DNA of 64,000 nt from Prauserella salsuginis. GTDB lineage: Bacteria > Actinomycetota > Actinomycetes > Mycobacteriales > Pseudonocardiaceae. Positions 40,893-50,174 of this stretch are shown here, piece by piece (the stretch's first letter is position 1; each line of letters opens with the position of its first letter). The translations under genes were made by a program, and so were the position numbers. The stretch is taken from assembly GCF_024648885.1 (NCBI RefSeq), contig NZ_JANBBF010000008.1, positions 620,001 through 684,000 on the forward strand, given 5' to 3'. Under the pieces are notes generated by a model that saw only the letters and a list, made by a program, of their open reading frames with translations, was not told the DNA's origin and ran no database searches.

Positions 40893-42473
40893 TCAGTCGG
40901 CCGAGGTCTGTTCGACGGCATGGTCGGCGAGGTTGATGCCGGCGCTGCCGTAGAGGTTGAAGGCCGCGTCGATGCCGCGGGAACGCAGGTCGTCGAGTTC
41001 CTCGCCGCGTTGCGCGATCGCGGCCACCCTTCCGGTGAAACCCTTCTTGCGGAGCAGGTCGAGCACGAGCAGGTTCTCCCCATGGAACGGCATGGCCAGC
41101 AGAATCAGCTCGACCCGGCCCGAGCGCCTGACTCGGGCCCAGAAGTCCAGATCGGTCGCGTCGGCTTCGACGACGTCGAAGCCGCGTTCCCGCAGCTGCC
41201 CGGCACGGCCGCTGTCGTGCTCGACGCCGACGGCCCTGCGGCCGTGCACCTCGTGGAGCTGTTGGACGGCGGCCTGGCCCACCCTGCCCATGCCGAGCAC
41301 CAGGGTGTCGGCGTCGCCGAGATCGATCGGCCGGTCGTCCGGGGCGAGGGATTCGGCGTCGCGTTCGGGCAGCCGCCGCGTCACCCACGCCTCGATTCCG
41401 GGGGCGAGCCGGTTGAGCACGGCCGAGAGGAGGAAACTCAGCGCCACGGCGAGTGCCAGCACGACGACCCAGTCCTCGGAGATGCCTCCGGTGGCGGCGA
41501 CGACCGTGGCGACGATGAGGGCGAACTCGGAGTAGTTGCCGAGCGCGAGGGACGCGAGCGTGGCGGTGCGGTAGCGCAGGCGCATCAGCCACAGCAGCGT
41601 GAAGAACGCCAGCGACTTCACGGGGATCAGCACGGCCAGCAGCGCGGCGATGCCGACGGCCTCCCACGTGGGCGTGCCCGTCAGGCCGATGCTGACGAAG
41701 AAGGCGATCAGCAGCACTTCCTTGCCGGTCAGCAGCAGCCGTGCCAGGTCCCCCGCGCGGCGGTGACCGGCCAGCAGCGCGCCGATGATCAGTGCGCCCA
41801 GGTCGCCTTTGAGCCCGACCAGGTCGAACAGCACGTATCCGGGCACGAGCGCCATCGTCAGGCCGAACAGGGCACCGAGTTCGACCGAGTCGATGCGGTC
41901 CCAGGCCTTGCCGGCCAGCCAGACTCCCGGCACGAGCAGCACGAGCGCCAGCGCCCACGGCGAGGGCAGCGTTCCCTTGGACACGGTCAGCACGATCACG
42001 GCGACGATGTCCTGCATGATCAGCACGCCGATGGCGATGCGACCGTACAGCGTCTGGTTGTCCCGGCGTTCGTCGAGCACCTTGACGACGAACACCGTCG
42101 ACGAGAACGACAGCGCGAGCGCGACGATCGCCATCTCCGTCAGGTCGGCGTCGGCCAACAGTGCGAAGCCGAACGGGGCGATGGCCAACAGCATGGCGAC
42201 GCCCAGCAGGACGCTGAAGGCCATGTGCGCCAGCGACGTCAGCCACACCCTGGCCTTGAGCAGCGACCGCACGTCGAGTTTGAGGCCGATGCCGAACAGC
42301 AGCAGGGTCACGCCGAGGTCGGCGAGTGTCTGCAGGCCGGGCATGTGGTCGACCCCCGCGGCCTGCAGACCGAAACCGGCGACGAGGAACCCCACCAGCG
42401 GTGGGAGTTTCACGAGCAATGCCAGGCCGCCGGCCGCGAACGCGGCGACGAGATAGATCGCTGCTGTTTCCAT
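40893..42473 (-). CDS. CPA2-family cation/proton antiporter with RCK (TrkA-N) domain
   Basis: A 526-residue protein. About twelve membrane segments fill residues 1-385, including LADLGVTLLLFGIGLKLD and LSFSSTVFVVKVL, typical of KefB/KefC-like CPA2 antiporters. A cytosolic Rossmann domain starts near LVLGMGRVGQ (about residue 405), for nucleotide-regulated gating. Likely exchanges K+ or Na+ for protons. Convergent with the hydrolase at 40864. ATG 42473 follows AGAGGGG. Confidence 0.9.
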   Translation of the reverse strand: METAAIYLVAAFAAGGLALLVKLPPLVGFLVAGFGLQAAGVDHMPGLQTLADLGVTLLLFGIGLKLDVRSLLKARVWLTSLAHMAFSVLLGVAMLLAIAPFGFALLADADLTEMAIVALALSFSSTVFVVKVLDERRDNQTLYGRIAIGVLIMQDIVAVIVLTVSKGTLPSPWALALVLLVPGVWLAGKAWDRIDSVELGALFGLTMALVPGYVLFDLVGLKGDLGALIIGALLAGHRRAGDLARLLLTGKEVLLIAFFVSIGLTGTPTWEAVGIAALLAVLIPVKSLAFFTLLWLMRLRYRTATLASLALGNYSEFALIVATVVAATGGISEDWVVVLALAVALSFLLSAVLNRLAPGIEAWVTRRLPERDAESLAPDDRPIDLGDADTLVLGMGRVGQAAVQQLHEVHGRRAVGVEHDSGRAGQLRERGFDVVEADATDLDFWARVRRSGRVELILLAMPFHGENLLVLDLLRKKGFTGRVAAIAQRGEELDDLRSRGIDAAFNLYGSAGINLADHAVEQTSAD

Positions 42474-42828
42474 GGGCCCCTCTTTCCGCCGAATCGCCGC
42501 AGCAGCGTACCCAGCGCGCCCGGATCGTCCCGGTTCCGGTCGCGCATTCACCGGGTGTACCGACGTCGTCACGGCGCAGCCACCGCGGTCGCACCCGCGG
42601 TCCACTGTGGATCCCCTTGGACGCCGCACCGCGACGCACGCCGACTCCCCTGCCACGGCCCGCCGAGCCGGAACGGCCCCCACCACGACGCGGCGCACGG
42701 CCCGGCACCGTCCGGTACGGCGATCGGCTGTGATCGAGGCGTGTCCCCGCAGCACCGGAGGGACGCGTGGGCCCCTCCGGCTCGACCTCGGACAAAAAAC
42801 AAGCCCAGGTCTACGACCTGGGCGTTTG
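42474..42828. other. Intergenic region between antiporter and tRNA-Asn
   Basis: About 355 bases without a convincing gene; open frames here lack start signals and codon bias. It contains an 8-bp perfect hairpin (CCGGAGGG 42755-42762 with CCCTCCGG 42773-42780) and, next to the tRNA, the terminator at 42794-42823. No promoter stands out for the antiporter. Confidence 0.6.
42794..42823 (-). terminator. Intrinsic terminator of tRNA-Asn
   Basis: On the minus strand a 9-bp perfect stem GCCCAGGTC-GTA-GACCTGGGC (42803-42823) is followed by TTG and six T residues (42794-42799), five bases after the tRNA 3' end. The only textbook hairpin plus long U-tract in the window. Confidence 0.92.
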
Positions 42829-42901
42829 CTCCCCCAGTTGGATTCGAACCAACAACCCTCCGGTTAACAGCCGAATGCTCTGCCAATTGAGCTATGGGGG
42901 A
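42829..42901 (-). tRNA. tRNA-Asn (anticodon GTT)
   Basis: 73 nt folding as a standard cloverleaf: acceptor TCCCCCA/TGGGGGA, D arm with GCTCAATTGGCAGAGC, anticodon stem TTCGG/CCGGA around loop CTGTTAA (anticodon GTT), TPsiC arm containing GGTTCGAATCC, discriminator G. The 3' CCA is not encoded (the next bases are CAA) and must be added. A promoter with TAAAGT at about 42943-42948 upstream is plausible. Confidence 0.97.
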
Positions 42902-43087
42902 ATGTTCTGTTGTCGTCGGCGCTCTCGCTGTCGACGGGTAGTAACTTTAGACCATGGCCGCTGGCGCCTTCACACGGGGTCCCCCTCCGGTGCGCCGCCA
43001 CCGTTTCCGGTGGCCAGGTGCCTCGGCGTGGACGGGGCCGGTGGAGAATGAGCGCTTCAAGGAAACAGCACGAGGAGGCTCACCGCC

Positions 43088-43288
43088 ATGAACAAGTTCC
43101 TGCTGGGTGCGGCCGTCGGCTATGTCCTGGGCGCTCGCGCCGGGCGCACCCGGTACGAGCAGATCGTGCGGACGTACCGCAAGGTCGCCGATCACCCCGC
43201 CGTGCAGGGTGCCGCGGGGGTCGCGCGTGCCAAGCTCGGCGAGAAGATGGGCGAACGCGTTCCGTTCGGGCGGTCGGCCCAGCACTGA
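43088..43288 (+). CDS. Small YtxH-like protein
   Basis: A 66-residue protein: one N-terminal hydrophobic segment (KFLLGAAVGYVLGARAG) followed by a basic amphipathic helix ending in GRSAQH. This resembles short YtxH-type stress-associated membrane-anchored proteins of actinobacteria. GAGGAGG precedes the ATG at good spacing. Function unknown. Confidence 0.75.
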   Translation: MNKFLLGAAVGYVLGARAGRTRYEQIVRTYRKVADHPAVQGAAGVARAKLGEKMGERVPFGRSAQH

Positions 43289-43293
43289 CCCGG

Positions 43294-43328
43294 CTCGGCG
43301 CCGGGCGCTGCGGCAGTCCGGCGCCGAG
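43294..43328. terminator. Hairpin between convergent small gene and tam
   Basis: An 11-bp perfect inverted repeat, CTCGGCGCCGG (43294-43304) with CCGGCGCCGAG (43318-43328), loop 13 bases, between convergent genes. Likely bidirectional terminator; no T-tract. Confidence 0.7.
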
Positions 43329-43363
43329 ATCGCCGCGGGCCACGCCGGGTCGCTCCGGGTCGG

Positions 43364-44128
43364 TCACGGCGTCCGTGCGACGACGAACACGCGCCGGAAC
43401 GGCAGCCACGTCGTCCCGTCGGCCCGCTGTGGGTAGGCCTCGGCGAGCAGCTCGGCGAGCTCGCCGCGGAACTCGTCCCAGTCGGCGTCGGCGAGCGCCG
43501 CCCTGATCGGCCGCAGCGCGGTGCCGGTGATCCACTCCAGTACCGCGTCGTCGCCGTGCAGCGGCTGCACGTAGGTCGTTTCCCAGGCGTCGACCGTGCA
43601 CCCGGCATCGGCCAACAGGTCGGCGTAGTCCTCGGGGTCGTCGACCGCATCGGCACCGCGCAGTGACACGCTCGCCAATCTGCTCCGCCACCGCTCGCTC
43701 GCGGCGAGCCTGCGGGTGAGCACATGGGAGGGCGCGTTGAAGTTGCCCGGCACCTGCATCGCCAGCCACGCCCCGGACGGCAGCTGCCGCGCCCAGCGCC
43801 GCAACAGGTCGCCGTGCCCGCTGACCCAATGCAGCACCGCGTTACTCACCAGCACGTCGGTGTCGGGTTTCGGTGTCCAGGTGCCGACATCGGCGACCTC
43901 GGCCGCGATCCCCGCGGCACGGGCCGCCTCGACCATCTCCGGTGAGCTGTCGAACGCCTCGAGCTGCGCCGAAGGCCACCGCCGCGCCAGGCTCGCCGTC
44001 AGGTTGCCGGGCCCGCAGCCGGCGTCGACGACCCGTCGTGGCCGCTCGGCCGGCACCCGCGCGACGAGCTCGTGGAAGGGCCTGCCACGCAGGTCACCGT
44101 AGGTCAGATACGCAGCAGGATCCCACAT
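43364..44128 (-). CDS. tam: Trans-aconitate 2-methyltransferase
   Basis: A 254-residue SAM-dependent methyltransferase. WDPAAYLTYGDLRGRPFHELVARVP matches the start of Tam, VVDAGCGPGNLT is the SAM-binding motif I, and SNAVLHWV and AMQVPGNFNAPSH are Tam-specific. It methylates trans-aconitate, a spontaneous inhibitor of aconitase. I start at ATG 44128 (family length 252-255) rather than 36 bases earlier. TACGGT (44137-44142) lies eight bases upstream and there is no Shine-Dalgarno, so the mRNA may be leaderless. Confidence 0.88.
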   Translation of the reverse strand: MWDPAAYLTYGDLRGRPFHELVARVPAERPRRVVDAGCGPGNLTASLARRWPSAQLEAFDSSPEMVEAARAAGIAAEVADVGTWTPKPDTDVLVSNAVLHWVSGHGDLLRRWARQLPSGAWLAMQVPGNFNAPSHVLTRRLAASERWRSRLASVSLRGADAVDDPEDYADLLADAGCTVDAWETTYVQPLHGDDAVLEWITGTALRPIRAALADADWDEFRGELAELLAEAYPQRADGTTWLPFRRVFVVARTP

Positions 44129-44206
44129 ACCGTACAACCGTACTGCTGCGGCGGGCGGCGTCACAACCCACCACCCGCGGCCGCCGGGACCCGGTCGGCA
44201 CCGGCC

Positions 44207-44737
44207 TCAGGACTGTCCACCGGAGAGGCGTTCGGCGGCCTCCCTGGCCATGGCCCGCACCGCGTCGACGTCGGTGCCGGGATCGGGCCGGGCCTGCAGC
44301 ATCACACCGTCGGCGCCGGGCACCTTGCGCAGCACGAACCACGCTCCCCCGCCGTCGGCGAGGTCGGTGCGGTGCCGCGCCCGAATGGACCCTTCCACGC
44401 GCCGTCGCACGAGCTCCGGCAGCCGTCCCGCACGCGGAAGCCCGACCCGCACCGGTGGCCGATCACGAAGCAGAACCGCGCCGCCCACCTCCTCGGCCTC
44501 CTCGGCTTCGACCACCGTGAGCGTCCCGGCGTCCCACCCGGCCTTGCTCACCAGGTGCCAGTCCACCCGCCGCGGACCGTCCTGTCCGGGCAACCACAAC
44601 CCGAGCCGCGTCACCACCACGTGACCACGGTCGGCCTCCGCAGCGGCGACGACGTCCTCGCCGCGCTCCAGCACGGCCCGGATCTCCTCCGGCACCGACG
44701 GCCCCGACAGCCTGCGCCACCACCGCGACACCGTCAT
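44207..44737 (-). CDS. Conserved actinobacterial protein next to DnaG, function unknown
   Basis: A 176-residue protein, probably cytosolic, with an early mixed alpha/beta region (AAAEADRGHVVVTRLGLWLPG) and a late helix rich in Arg and Ala. I do not recognise a characterised family. Its ATG overlaps the dnaG stop by four bases (ATGA), so it is translated from the dnaG mRNA; this pairing suggests a role near replication or simply operon hitchhiking. Confidence 0.75.
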   Translation of the reverse strand: MTVSRWWRRLSGPSVPEEIRAVLERGEDVVAAAEADRGHVVVTRLGLWLPGQDGPRRVDWHLVSKAGWDAGTLTVVEAEEAEEVGGAVLLRDRPPVRVGLPRAGRLPELVRRRVEGSIRARHRTDLADGGGAWFVLRKVPGADGVMLQARPDPGTDVDAVRAMAREAAERLSGGQS

Positions 44738-46632
44738 TCGAACCCGCCCGCGGCCTGGCCTTTGAGGGCCTTCCGGTACTCCTCGAGCGCGACGAGGTCA
44801 CCGAACAGGTCCCGGTACTCGTCCGGTGAGTCCACAGGGGACAGTCGCTGGAGCTTCGACTTCAGTTCACCGATCTGACGGCCAACGAGATTCTCCTGCA
44901 CGGCCGAGAACATCGACTGCACGTAGCGCGCATCGGCGTCCCCCACCGACTGCGGCGGCTCGACGGCCAGCTCCGAGAGCAGCGACGCCACCCCCGCGTT
45001 CTCGGCCTGCTGCGCCGCGGCCTCGAGCAGCGCGGGGCCGGACAGTCCGGAACCGGTGCCGCCGGCGGCGAGCACGGCCCGGTGCACCGCGACGTACGCG
45101 GGATGGGTGAAGGCATCCTCGGGCAACGTGTCGTACTGCGGGCCCGCCAGCGCGGGTTCCTGCAGCGCCGCCTTCAGCACCTCGCGCTGCGCCGTGCGCT
45201 CGGGATCACGCGGATCGGGCCGGGCGAACGCGGGCGCCTCGCCGTTCTCGGCGCCGGCACCGCGCGAGGGCTGTTTCCGCCCGCTCGCCTTCACCGGCGC
45301 ACCCGCGCTCTCGCGCACCCGCCGCACGACCATCGCCTCGTCCTGCCAGCCGGTCCACCACGCGAGCTTCGTCGCGTAGCCGTCCCGCTTGGCGCGGTCC
45401 CTGATCTGGGCGACGAGCGGGACGGTGCGCTGCAGCGCGGCGACCTGGCCGTCCACGGAGTCGAGGTCGTACTCGGCCAGCAGGCTGCGGATCGCGAACT
45501 CGAACAGCGGGGTCCGGCGCGACACCAGGTCTCGCACCGCCGAGTCGCCCTTGTTCAGGCGCAACTCGCACGGGTCCATGCCCTCGGGGGCGATCGCGAT
45601 GTAGGTCTGCCCCGCGAACGTCTGGTCGCCCTCGAACGCCTTCAGCGCCGCCTTCTTACCGGCCTCGTCGCCGTCGAACGTGAAGATGACCTCGCCGCGG
45701 AACGCGTCGTCGTCCATCATCAGCTGGCGCAGCACCCGCATGTGCTCCTCGCCGAACGCGGTACCCGACGAGGCGACCGCGGTGGGCACACCCGCCTCGT
45801 GCATCGCCATCACGTCGGTGTAGCCCTCGACGACGACCACCTGATGCCGTTTGGCGATCTCCCGTTTGGCCAGGTCGAGCCCGAACAGCACCTGTGACTT
45901 CTTGTAGATCGGGCTCTCGCTCGTGTTCAGGTACTTGGCCTGGATCGGGTCGTCGTCGAACAACCGGCGCGCGCCGAACCCGACGACGTCACCGCCGCGG
46001 TCCTTGATCGGCCACACCAGGCGGCGGTGGAACCGGTCGATCGGCCCGTTACGGCCCTCCTTGGAGATCTGCGCCTTGTACAGCTCCCCCAGTTCGAAAC
46101 CCTGGTTCAGCAGATGCTTGGTGAGCTTGTCCCACCCGCCGGGGGCGAACCCGCAGCCGAACCGGGCCGCCGCCGCCTGATCGAACCCGCGTTCCTTCAG
46201 GAACGTCCGCGCCGTCTCCGCCTCGGGCGTGGTGAGCTGCTCGGCGTAGAACGCCTGTGCCGCCTTGTGCACCTCGACCAGCCGCAGCCGCGTGCCACGG
46301 TTCTCCCTGCGGACGTCACGGCCGCCGCCCTCGTAGGTCAGCTGCAGCCCGATGCGGTCGGCCAGCCGTTCGACCGCCTCCACGAACGGCAGGTGCTCGA
46401 TCTGCATGATGAATTTGATGACGTCGCCGCCCTCGCCACAGCCGAAGCAGTGGAAGGTCCCGTGCGTCGGGCGCACGTTCATCGACGGCGTCTTCTCCTC
46501 GTGGAACGGGCACAGGCCCTTCAGCGCCCCGCCACCGGCTCGGCGCAACCCCACATACTCGCCGACGACGTCGTCGATCCGATTGCGCTCGCGTACCTGC
46601 GCGATGTCGCTGTCCCGGATCCGTCCCGCCAC
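44734..46632 (-). CDS. dnaG: DNA primase
   Basis: A 632-residue primase that makes RNA primers at the replication fork. The CHC2 zinc finger is Cys41, His44, Cys62, Cys65 (CPFHEEKTPS, FHCFGC). The TOPRIM core has VVVEGYTDVMAMHEAG and FTFDGDEAGKKA. The C-terminal helicase-binding domain follows an Ala/Gly-rich linker near residues 430-470. The GTG start has no Shine-Dalgarno, but TAAAGT (46639-46644) lies exactly six bases upstream, predicting a leaderless transcript. Confidence 0.97.
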   Translation of the reverse strand: MAGRIRDSDIAQVRERNRIDDVVGEYVGLRRAGGGALKGLCPFHEEKTPSMNVRPTHGTFHCFGCGEGGDVIKFIMQIEHLPFVEAVERLADRIGLQLTYEGGGRDVRRENRGTRLRLVEVHKAAQAFYAEQLTTPEAETARTFLKERGFDQAAAARFGCGFAPGGWDKLTKHLLNQGFELGELYKAQISKEGRNGPIDRFHRRLVWPIKDRGGDVVGFGARRLFDDDPIQAKYLNTSESPIYKKSQVLFGLDLAKREIAKRHQVVVVEGYTDVMAMHEAGVPTAVASSGTAFGEEHMRVLRQLMMDDDAFRGEVIFTFDGDEAGKKAALKAFEGDQTFAGQTYIAIAPEGMDPCELRLNKGDSAVRDLVSRRTPLFEFAIRSLLAEYDLDSVDGQVAALQRTVPLVAQIRDRAKRDGYATKLAWWTGWQDEAMVVRRVRESAGAPVKASGRKQPSRGAGAENGEAPAFARPDPRDPERTAQREVLKAALQEPALAGPQYDTLPEDAFTHPAYVAVHRAVLAAGGTGSGLSGPALLEAAAQQAENAGVASLLSELAVEPPQSVGDADARYVQSMFSAVQENLVGRQIGELKSKLQRLSPVDSPDEYRDLFGDLVALEEYRKALKGQAAGGFE

Positions 46633-46684
46633 GCCCCCACTTTAGGCCAGGACCCGATCGCCTCCGACCGGGCATACTCTGCCC

Positions 46685-47617
46685 ATGCCCGACACTCCGG
46701 CGGCGTCCGACGAGGCCGCCCGTTTCACCGCCGTACGCGCCCATCTCGTCGGCGTCGGATACCGGCTGACCGGCTCTCTGGCCGACGCCGAGGACGCCGT
46801 GCAGGACGCGTGGCTGCGACTGACCTCGCTCGACGACGACCGGCGCGCGGCGATCCACGACCTGACGGCCTGGCTGACGACCGTCGTCGCCCGGCTGTGC
46901 CTGGACCGGCTCCGGTCGGCGGCCACCCGCCGCGAACGGTATGTCGGCCCGTGGCTGCCCGAACCGGTCGTGACCGCCACCGACGGCAGGCCCGACCCCC
47001 TCGAGGCCGTGGTGGCCGACGACGGCGCCCGCATGGCGGCCATGGTCGTGCTCGACACCCTGCCACCCGAGCAGCGCCTGGCGTTCGTGCTCCACGACGC
47101 GTTCGGGGTGCCGTTCGCCGAGATCGCCGAGACCCTCGGCTGCAGCTCCGACGCGGCGCGGCAGTACGCCTCCCGTGGCAGGCGCACGGTGCGCGATGCG
47201 GATCCGCCGCCGCGCGCCGGCGACGACCACCGGCGGGTCGTCGAGCAGCTGCTCACCGCCATGGCAACCGGTGACGTCCAGGCGGTCGCCCGCGTGCTGC
47301 ACCCCGACGTGGTGCTCATCGGCGATTCCGACGGCAAGGCCCGCACCGCGCGGCGCGTCATGTCGGGGGCCGACAGGATCGCACGGTTCTTCGTGGGCCT
47401 GCTCACCGTCTACCGGCCGGGCGCTTTCGCGGCGGCCCGGCCGGTGATGGTCAACGGTGACCTCGGCGTGTACCTGCCGCCGGTGCCGGGCGGCGAGGGT
47501 TACCACGACCTCGACGCCCACGTGCAGACGGTCGCCGTCGCCGGCGGCCGGATCGTGGCGATCTACGACCAGGTAAACCCCGACAAGCTCACGCGCCTGC
47601 CGTCCCCTCCCGCCTGA
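46685..47617 (+). CDS. ECF41-type RNA polymerase sigma factor with SnoaL-like C-terminal domain
   Basis: A 310-residue extracytoplasmic-function sigma factor. Regions 2 and 4 cover about residues 15-170; the linker has WLPEP (90-94), then a SnoaL-like domain (185-310) with DSDGK (214-218, a variant of the DGGGK motif) and NPDKL (298-302). WLPEP, DGGGK and NPDKL define ECF41, whose C-terminal domain replaces an anti-sigma factor. The convergent partner gene is the carboxymuconolactone decarboxylase expected for ECF41. The two coding regions overlap tail to tail by 29 bases. CATACT lies six bases before the ATG. Confidence 0.92.
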   Translation: MPDTPAASDEAARFTAVRAHLVGVGYRLTGSLADAEDAVQDAWLRLTSLDDDRRAAIHDLTAWLTTVVARLCLDRLRSAATRRERYVGPWLPEPVVTATDGRPDPLEAVVADDGARMAAMVVLDTLPPEQRLAFVLHDAFGVPFAEIAETLGCSSDAARQYASRGRRTVRDADPPPRAGDDHRRVVEQLLTAMATGDVQAVARVLHPDVVLIGDSDGKARTARRVMSGADRIARFFVGLLTVYRPGAFAAARPVMVNGDLGVYLPPVPGGEGYHDLDAHVQTVAVAGGRIVAIYDQVNPDKLTRLPSPPA

Positions 47618-48185
47618 CCTCGCCGAGTTCCACCCGGCAGGCGTCGCCGGAGGTGAACCCCTGGTCGACGATGCCGAGCGCGGCGTTCGACCGTCCGCGC
47701 ATGTTCTCCAGTCCGATCTGCAGCGACAGTTCGACCACACCCGCCGGGCCGAACTCGCGTTCCAGTTCGGCGACCTGCTCGTCGGTCACCGCGATCGGTG
47801 TGTCGGTCATGGCGTCGGCGTAGGCCAGCGCCAGCCGTTCCGGCCGCGTGTACAACGGCGAGGTGGCGTAGTGGTCGATGTCCTTCAACCGGTCGATGTC
47901 GAGTCCGTCGTGCTGCTGCAGCATCGTCCCGAAGTCGATGCACCACGAGCAGCCCAGCCGCACCGCGACCCGATAGACGGCCAACTCGCGCACGCTGGTC
48001 GGCAGCACGGTCGAGGCGCGTTCGGCGAGCATCTCGAACACGCCGTAGGCGCGCATCAGTTTCGGGTGGTGGGCGGTCACGGCGAACGGCTCCGGCACGG
48101 CGCCGTACTTGCGTGCGACGACGCGGTACAGCACACGCGTCACCGGGCCTGCCTGGTCGGCGGTGACGACGGGAATGCGGGGCAT
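47589..48185 (-). CDS. Carboxymuconolactone decarboxylase / AhpD-family protein (ECF41 target)
   Basis: A 198-residue AhpD-fold protein with the redox pair C79-S-W-C82 in RLGCSWCIDFG. CMD-family proteins act as peroxidases or decarboxylases; here the usual histidine after the CXXC is not seen. Upstream on the minus strand is TGTCACA-N16-CGTC, the promoter type described for ECF41 sigma factors, so the neighbouring sigma factor very probably drives it. GAGGAGG precedes ATG 48185. Confidence 0.88.
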   Translation of the reverse strand: MPRIPVVTADQAGPVTRVLYRVVARKYGAVPEPFAVTAHHPKLMRAYGVFEMLAERASTVLPTSVRELAVYRVAVRLGCSWCIDFGTMLQQHDGLDIDRLKDIDHYATSPLYTRPERLALAYADAMTDTPIAVTDEQVAELEREFGPAGVVELSLQIGLENMRGRSNAALGIVDQGFTSGDACRVELGEVRREGTAGA

Positions 48186-48226
48186 GGCGATTCCTCCTCG
48201 GGTGTGCGATCGATTCTCACCCTGGG

Positions 48227-48253
48227 GACGAGACGGCGCCTGCCGATGTGACA
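48227..48253 (-). promoter_or_regulatory. ECF41-type promoter of the CMD gene
   Basis: On the minus strand TGTCACA (48247-48253), a 16-base spacer and CGTC (48227-48230). This matches the ECF41 consensus as I know it. Predicted start is about 35 bases before the CMD ATG at 48185. A second CGTC at 48232-48235 would give an 11-base spacer and is less likely. Confidence 0.75.
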
Positions 48254-48395
48254 GCACGGGGATGCCGCGTCGAAGCCCCGATCGGCGCGCCAGGCACGCC
48301 TACGGCCGCCACGTCGAAGGCCGGTACCTCGGGCAGGGCCGTGCCTCGAGCTCCGCCCGCCCGCCGCACACGGTCGACAGCCGGGCCCGCCGCGT

Positions 48396-50174
48396 TCAGG
48401 GGGACGTGAGCGACCGGACGTCCCAGATCCACATGTCCCCACGGAACTGTCCGGGCTTGCCGATCAGCCCTTCGGTCGTGCTGCGGAGCGCTTCCGCGTG
48501 GGGGTGATCCGCGTCCAGTACGACCAGGTCGGTCCGCCACTGCCGCAGATCCGCCTCGGCCTGCGTGCGTTCGGCCTCTCCCACGTCGGCGGCGATACCG
48601 CTCTCGTCGACCTCGTCGAGGATCGACGACAGCAGCGTGCGCTGCGCCCCGTAGATGCCGGAACCGTCCTCGGCGGGGCCGACGAAGTAGCCCTCCGCGA
48701 GGGGGAAGCCGAGCCCCTGGCTGACCTGCCAGTGCAGCGGATCGGCGTAGCCGGTGTCGGGCAGCGGCACGACGGCGACCGATCGGCCGTCCCTCACATG
48801 GTCGGCCCACTGGCCGGACGCGAGGAACTCGGGCACCGGCTCGCGTTCTGCCACGGGAAGTTCGGTGGGCATGATCGGCACGAGCGCGACCAGCAGCGCG
48901 CCGAACCAGCCCACCCGCGCGACGTACGCCCACTCCCGGAGCCACGGCAGGCGCAGCACGCGCTCGGTGGCCAGCGCGAGCAGGATGCCGCCCAACGGCG
49001 CGCACGCCATCGCGAACCGGGATTCGAGCACCGACGACACGAGCGGCGCGTCGACCAGCAACAGCCACGGCCCGGGAATCGACGTCCCCGTGCCGTTCAC
49101 GACGAGCAGCACCCCCGTGGACAACCACGCCATCGCCAGCATCGAGACGGCGACCGCGCGGGCGGCGGCGACCCGCCACAGCGCGACCGTCACGCCGAGC
49201 AGCACCAGCACGAGCGGCCAGCCGAAGAACGCGTTCTCCTCGGTGCGGTTGAGCGACAGGTCCACGGCCGACGACTCGGTGCCCGCCAGCGATGCCGTCG
49301 CGTACGCGGTGAATGCACCGAGATCGTTGCCCTGGAAGCCGTGCTCGATCCCCGTGTAACTCTGCGGACCGGCGAACTGCCACCACAGTGGCACCGCCAC
49401 GATCGCGCCCGCGACGATCGCGCCGATACCGATGCCCGTACCGAGCGGGCGCACCATCGGCCCGATCTCCGCGGGCCTCGACAGCGCGTACACCAGCGCG
49501 AACACCGTCAGCGCCAGCGCCGCGATCAGCAGCGGCTCCTCGCCCAGCAGCACCTGGTACGCCGCCAGCAGTCCGAGGATCACGCCGCCCGCGACCGGCC
49601 GCTCACCGCGCGCCAGCAACAACAACCGGTGCACCAGCAGCGGTACCAGCAGCAGCACGACGAAGTTGGGGTGGGCGTTGGCGTGGGAGATGATGGGCGG
49701 AGCGAACCCGGCGAGCGCCGCGCCGATCGCTGCGGCACCTCGGCTGGCGACGACGTGCCGGGACAGCAGCCAGTACCAGGCGACGGCCGTCCCGGCGAGC
49801 CCGCCGGTGAGGGTGAGCGCCCACGTCACGGTCGGTCCGAACAGGACGGTCACCGGCGTCAGCGGGATGCCGACGCCGAGCATCGCCGTGTTGGCCATGA
49901 GGTTGACGCCGAGCGGATGGTTCTGCAGATCGGTGTGCAGCGGATTCGACAGCGTCAGCACGTTCTTCGCGGCGACGGCGAAGAACCACTCCCACATGTT
50001 CTGGTCCTGCCCGCTGCCCGCCAGGTAGCCGGAGTCGAGGTTCTGCCACAACCCGCGGTAGACCAGCAGCGCCGCCGCCACGCAGGCCACCACGACGAGC
50101 AGGTCGGCGATGCGGCCGCGGGCGCGCGTGTCGAGCCGCACCCGGGAGGGTGCGGCGGGCGACGCGCATGTCAC
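48396..50174 (-). CDS. Polytopic membrane protein, GT-C-like
   Basis: A 592-residue protein with about eleven membrane helices in residues 25-460 and a soluble C-terminal part with YFVGPAEDGSGIYGAQR. The first extracytoplasmic loop SGYLAGSGQDQNMWEWFF has the acidic-polar composition seen in lipid-linked sugar glycosyltransferases of the GT-C group, so a cell-wall glycan role is possible, not shown. GTG 50174 overlaps the serpin stop by four bases, so it is translated after the serpin. Confidence 0.75.
   Translation of the reverse strand: MTCASPAAPSRVRLDTRARGRIADLLVVVACVAAALLVYRGLWQNLDSGYLAGSGQDQNMWEWFFAVAAKNVLTLSNPLHTDLQNHPLGVNLMANTAMLGVGIPLTPVTVLFGPTVTWALTLTGGLAGTAVAWYWLLSRHVVASRGAAAIGAALAGFAPPIISHANAHPNFVVLLLVPLLVHRLLLLARGERPVAGGVILGLLAAYQVLLGEEPLLIAALALTVFALVYALSRPAEIGPMVRPLGTGIGIGAIVAGAIVAVPLWWQFAGPQSYTGIEHGFQGNDLGAFTAYATASLAGTESSAVDLSLNRTEENAFFGWPLVLVLLGVTVALWRVAAARAVAVSMLAMAWLSTGVLLVVNGTGTSIPGPWLLLVDAPLVSSVLESRFAMACAPLGGILLALATERVLRLPWLREWAYVARVGWFGALLVALVPIMPTELPVAEREPVPEFLASGQWADHVRDGRSVAVVPLPDTGYADPLHWQVSQGLGFPLAEGYFVGPAEDGSGIYGAQRTLLSSILDEVDESGIAADVGEAERTQAEADLRQWRTDLVVLDADHPHAEALRSTTEGLIGKPGQFRGDMWIWDVRSLTSP

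Noticed and set aside
42474-42790. Small gene between the antiporter and tRNA-Asn
   Set aside because: Open frames here have no start signal, no hydrophobic or domain pattern and run through the terminator or tRNA.
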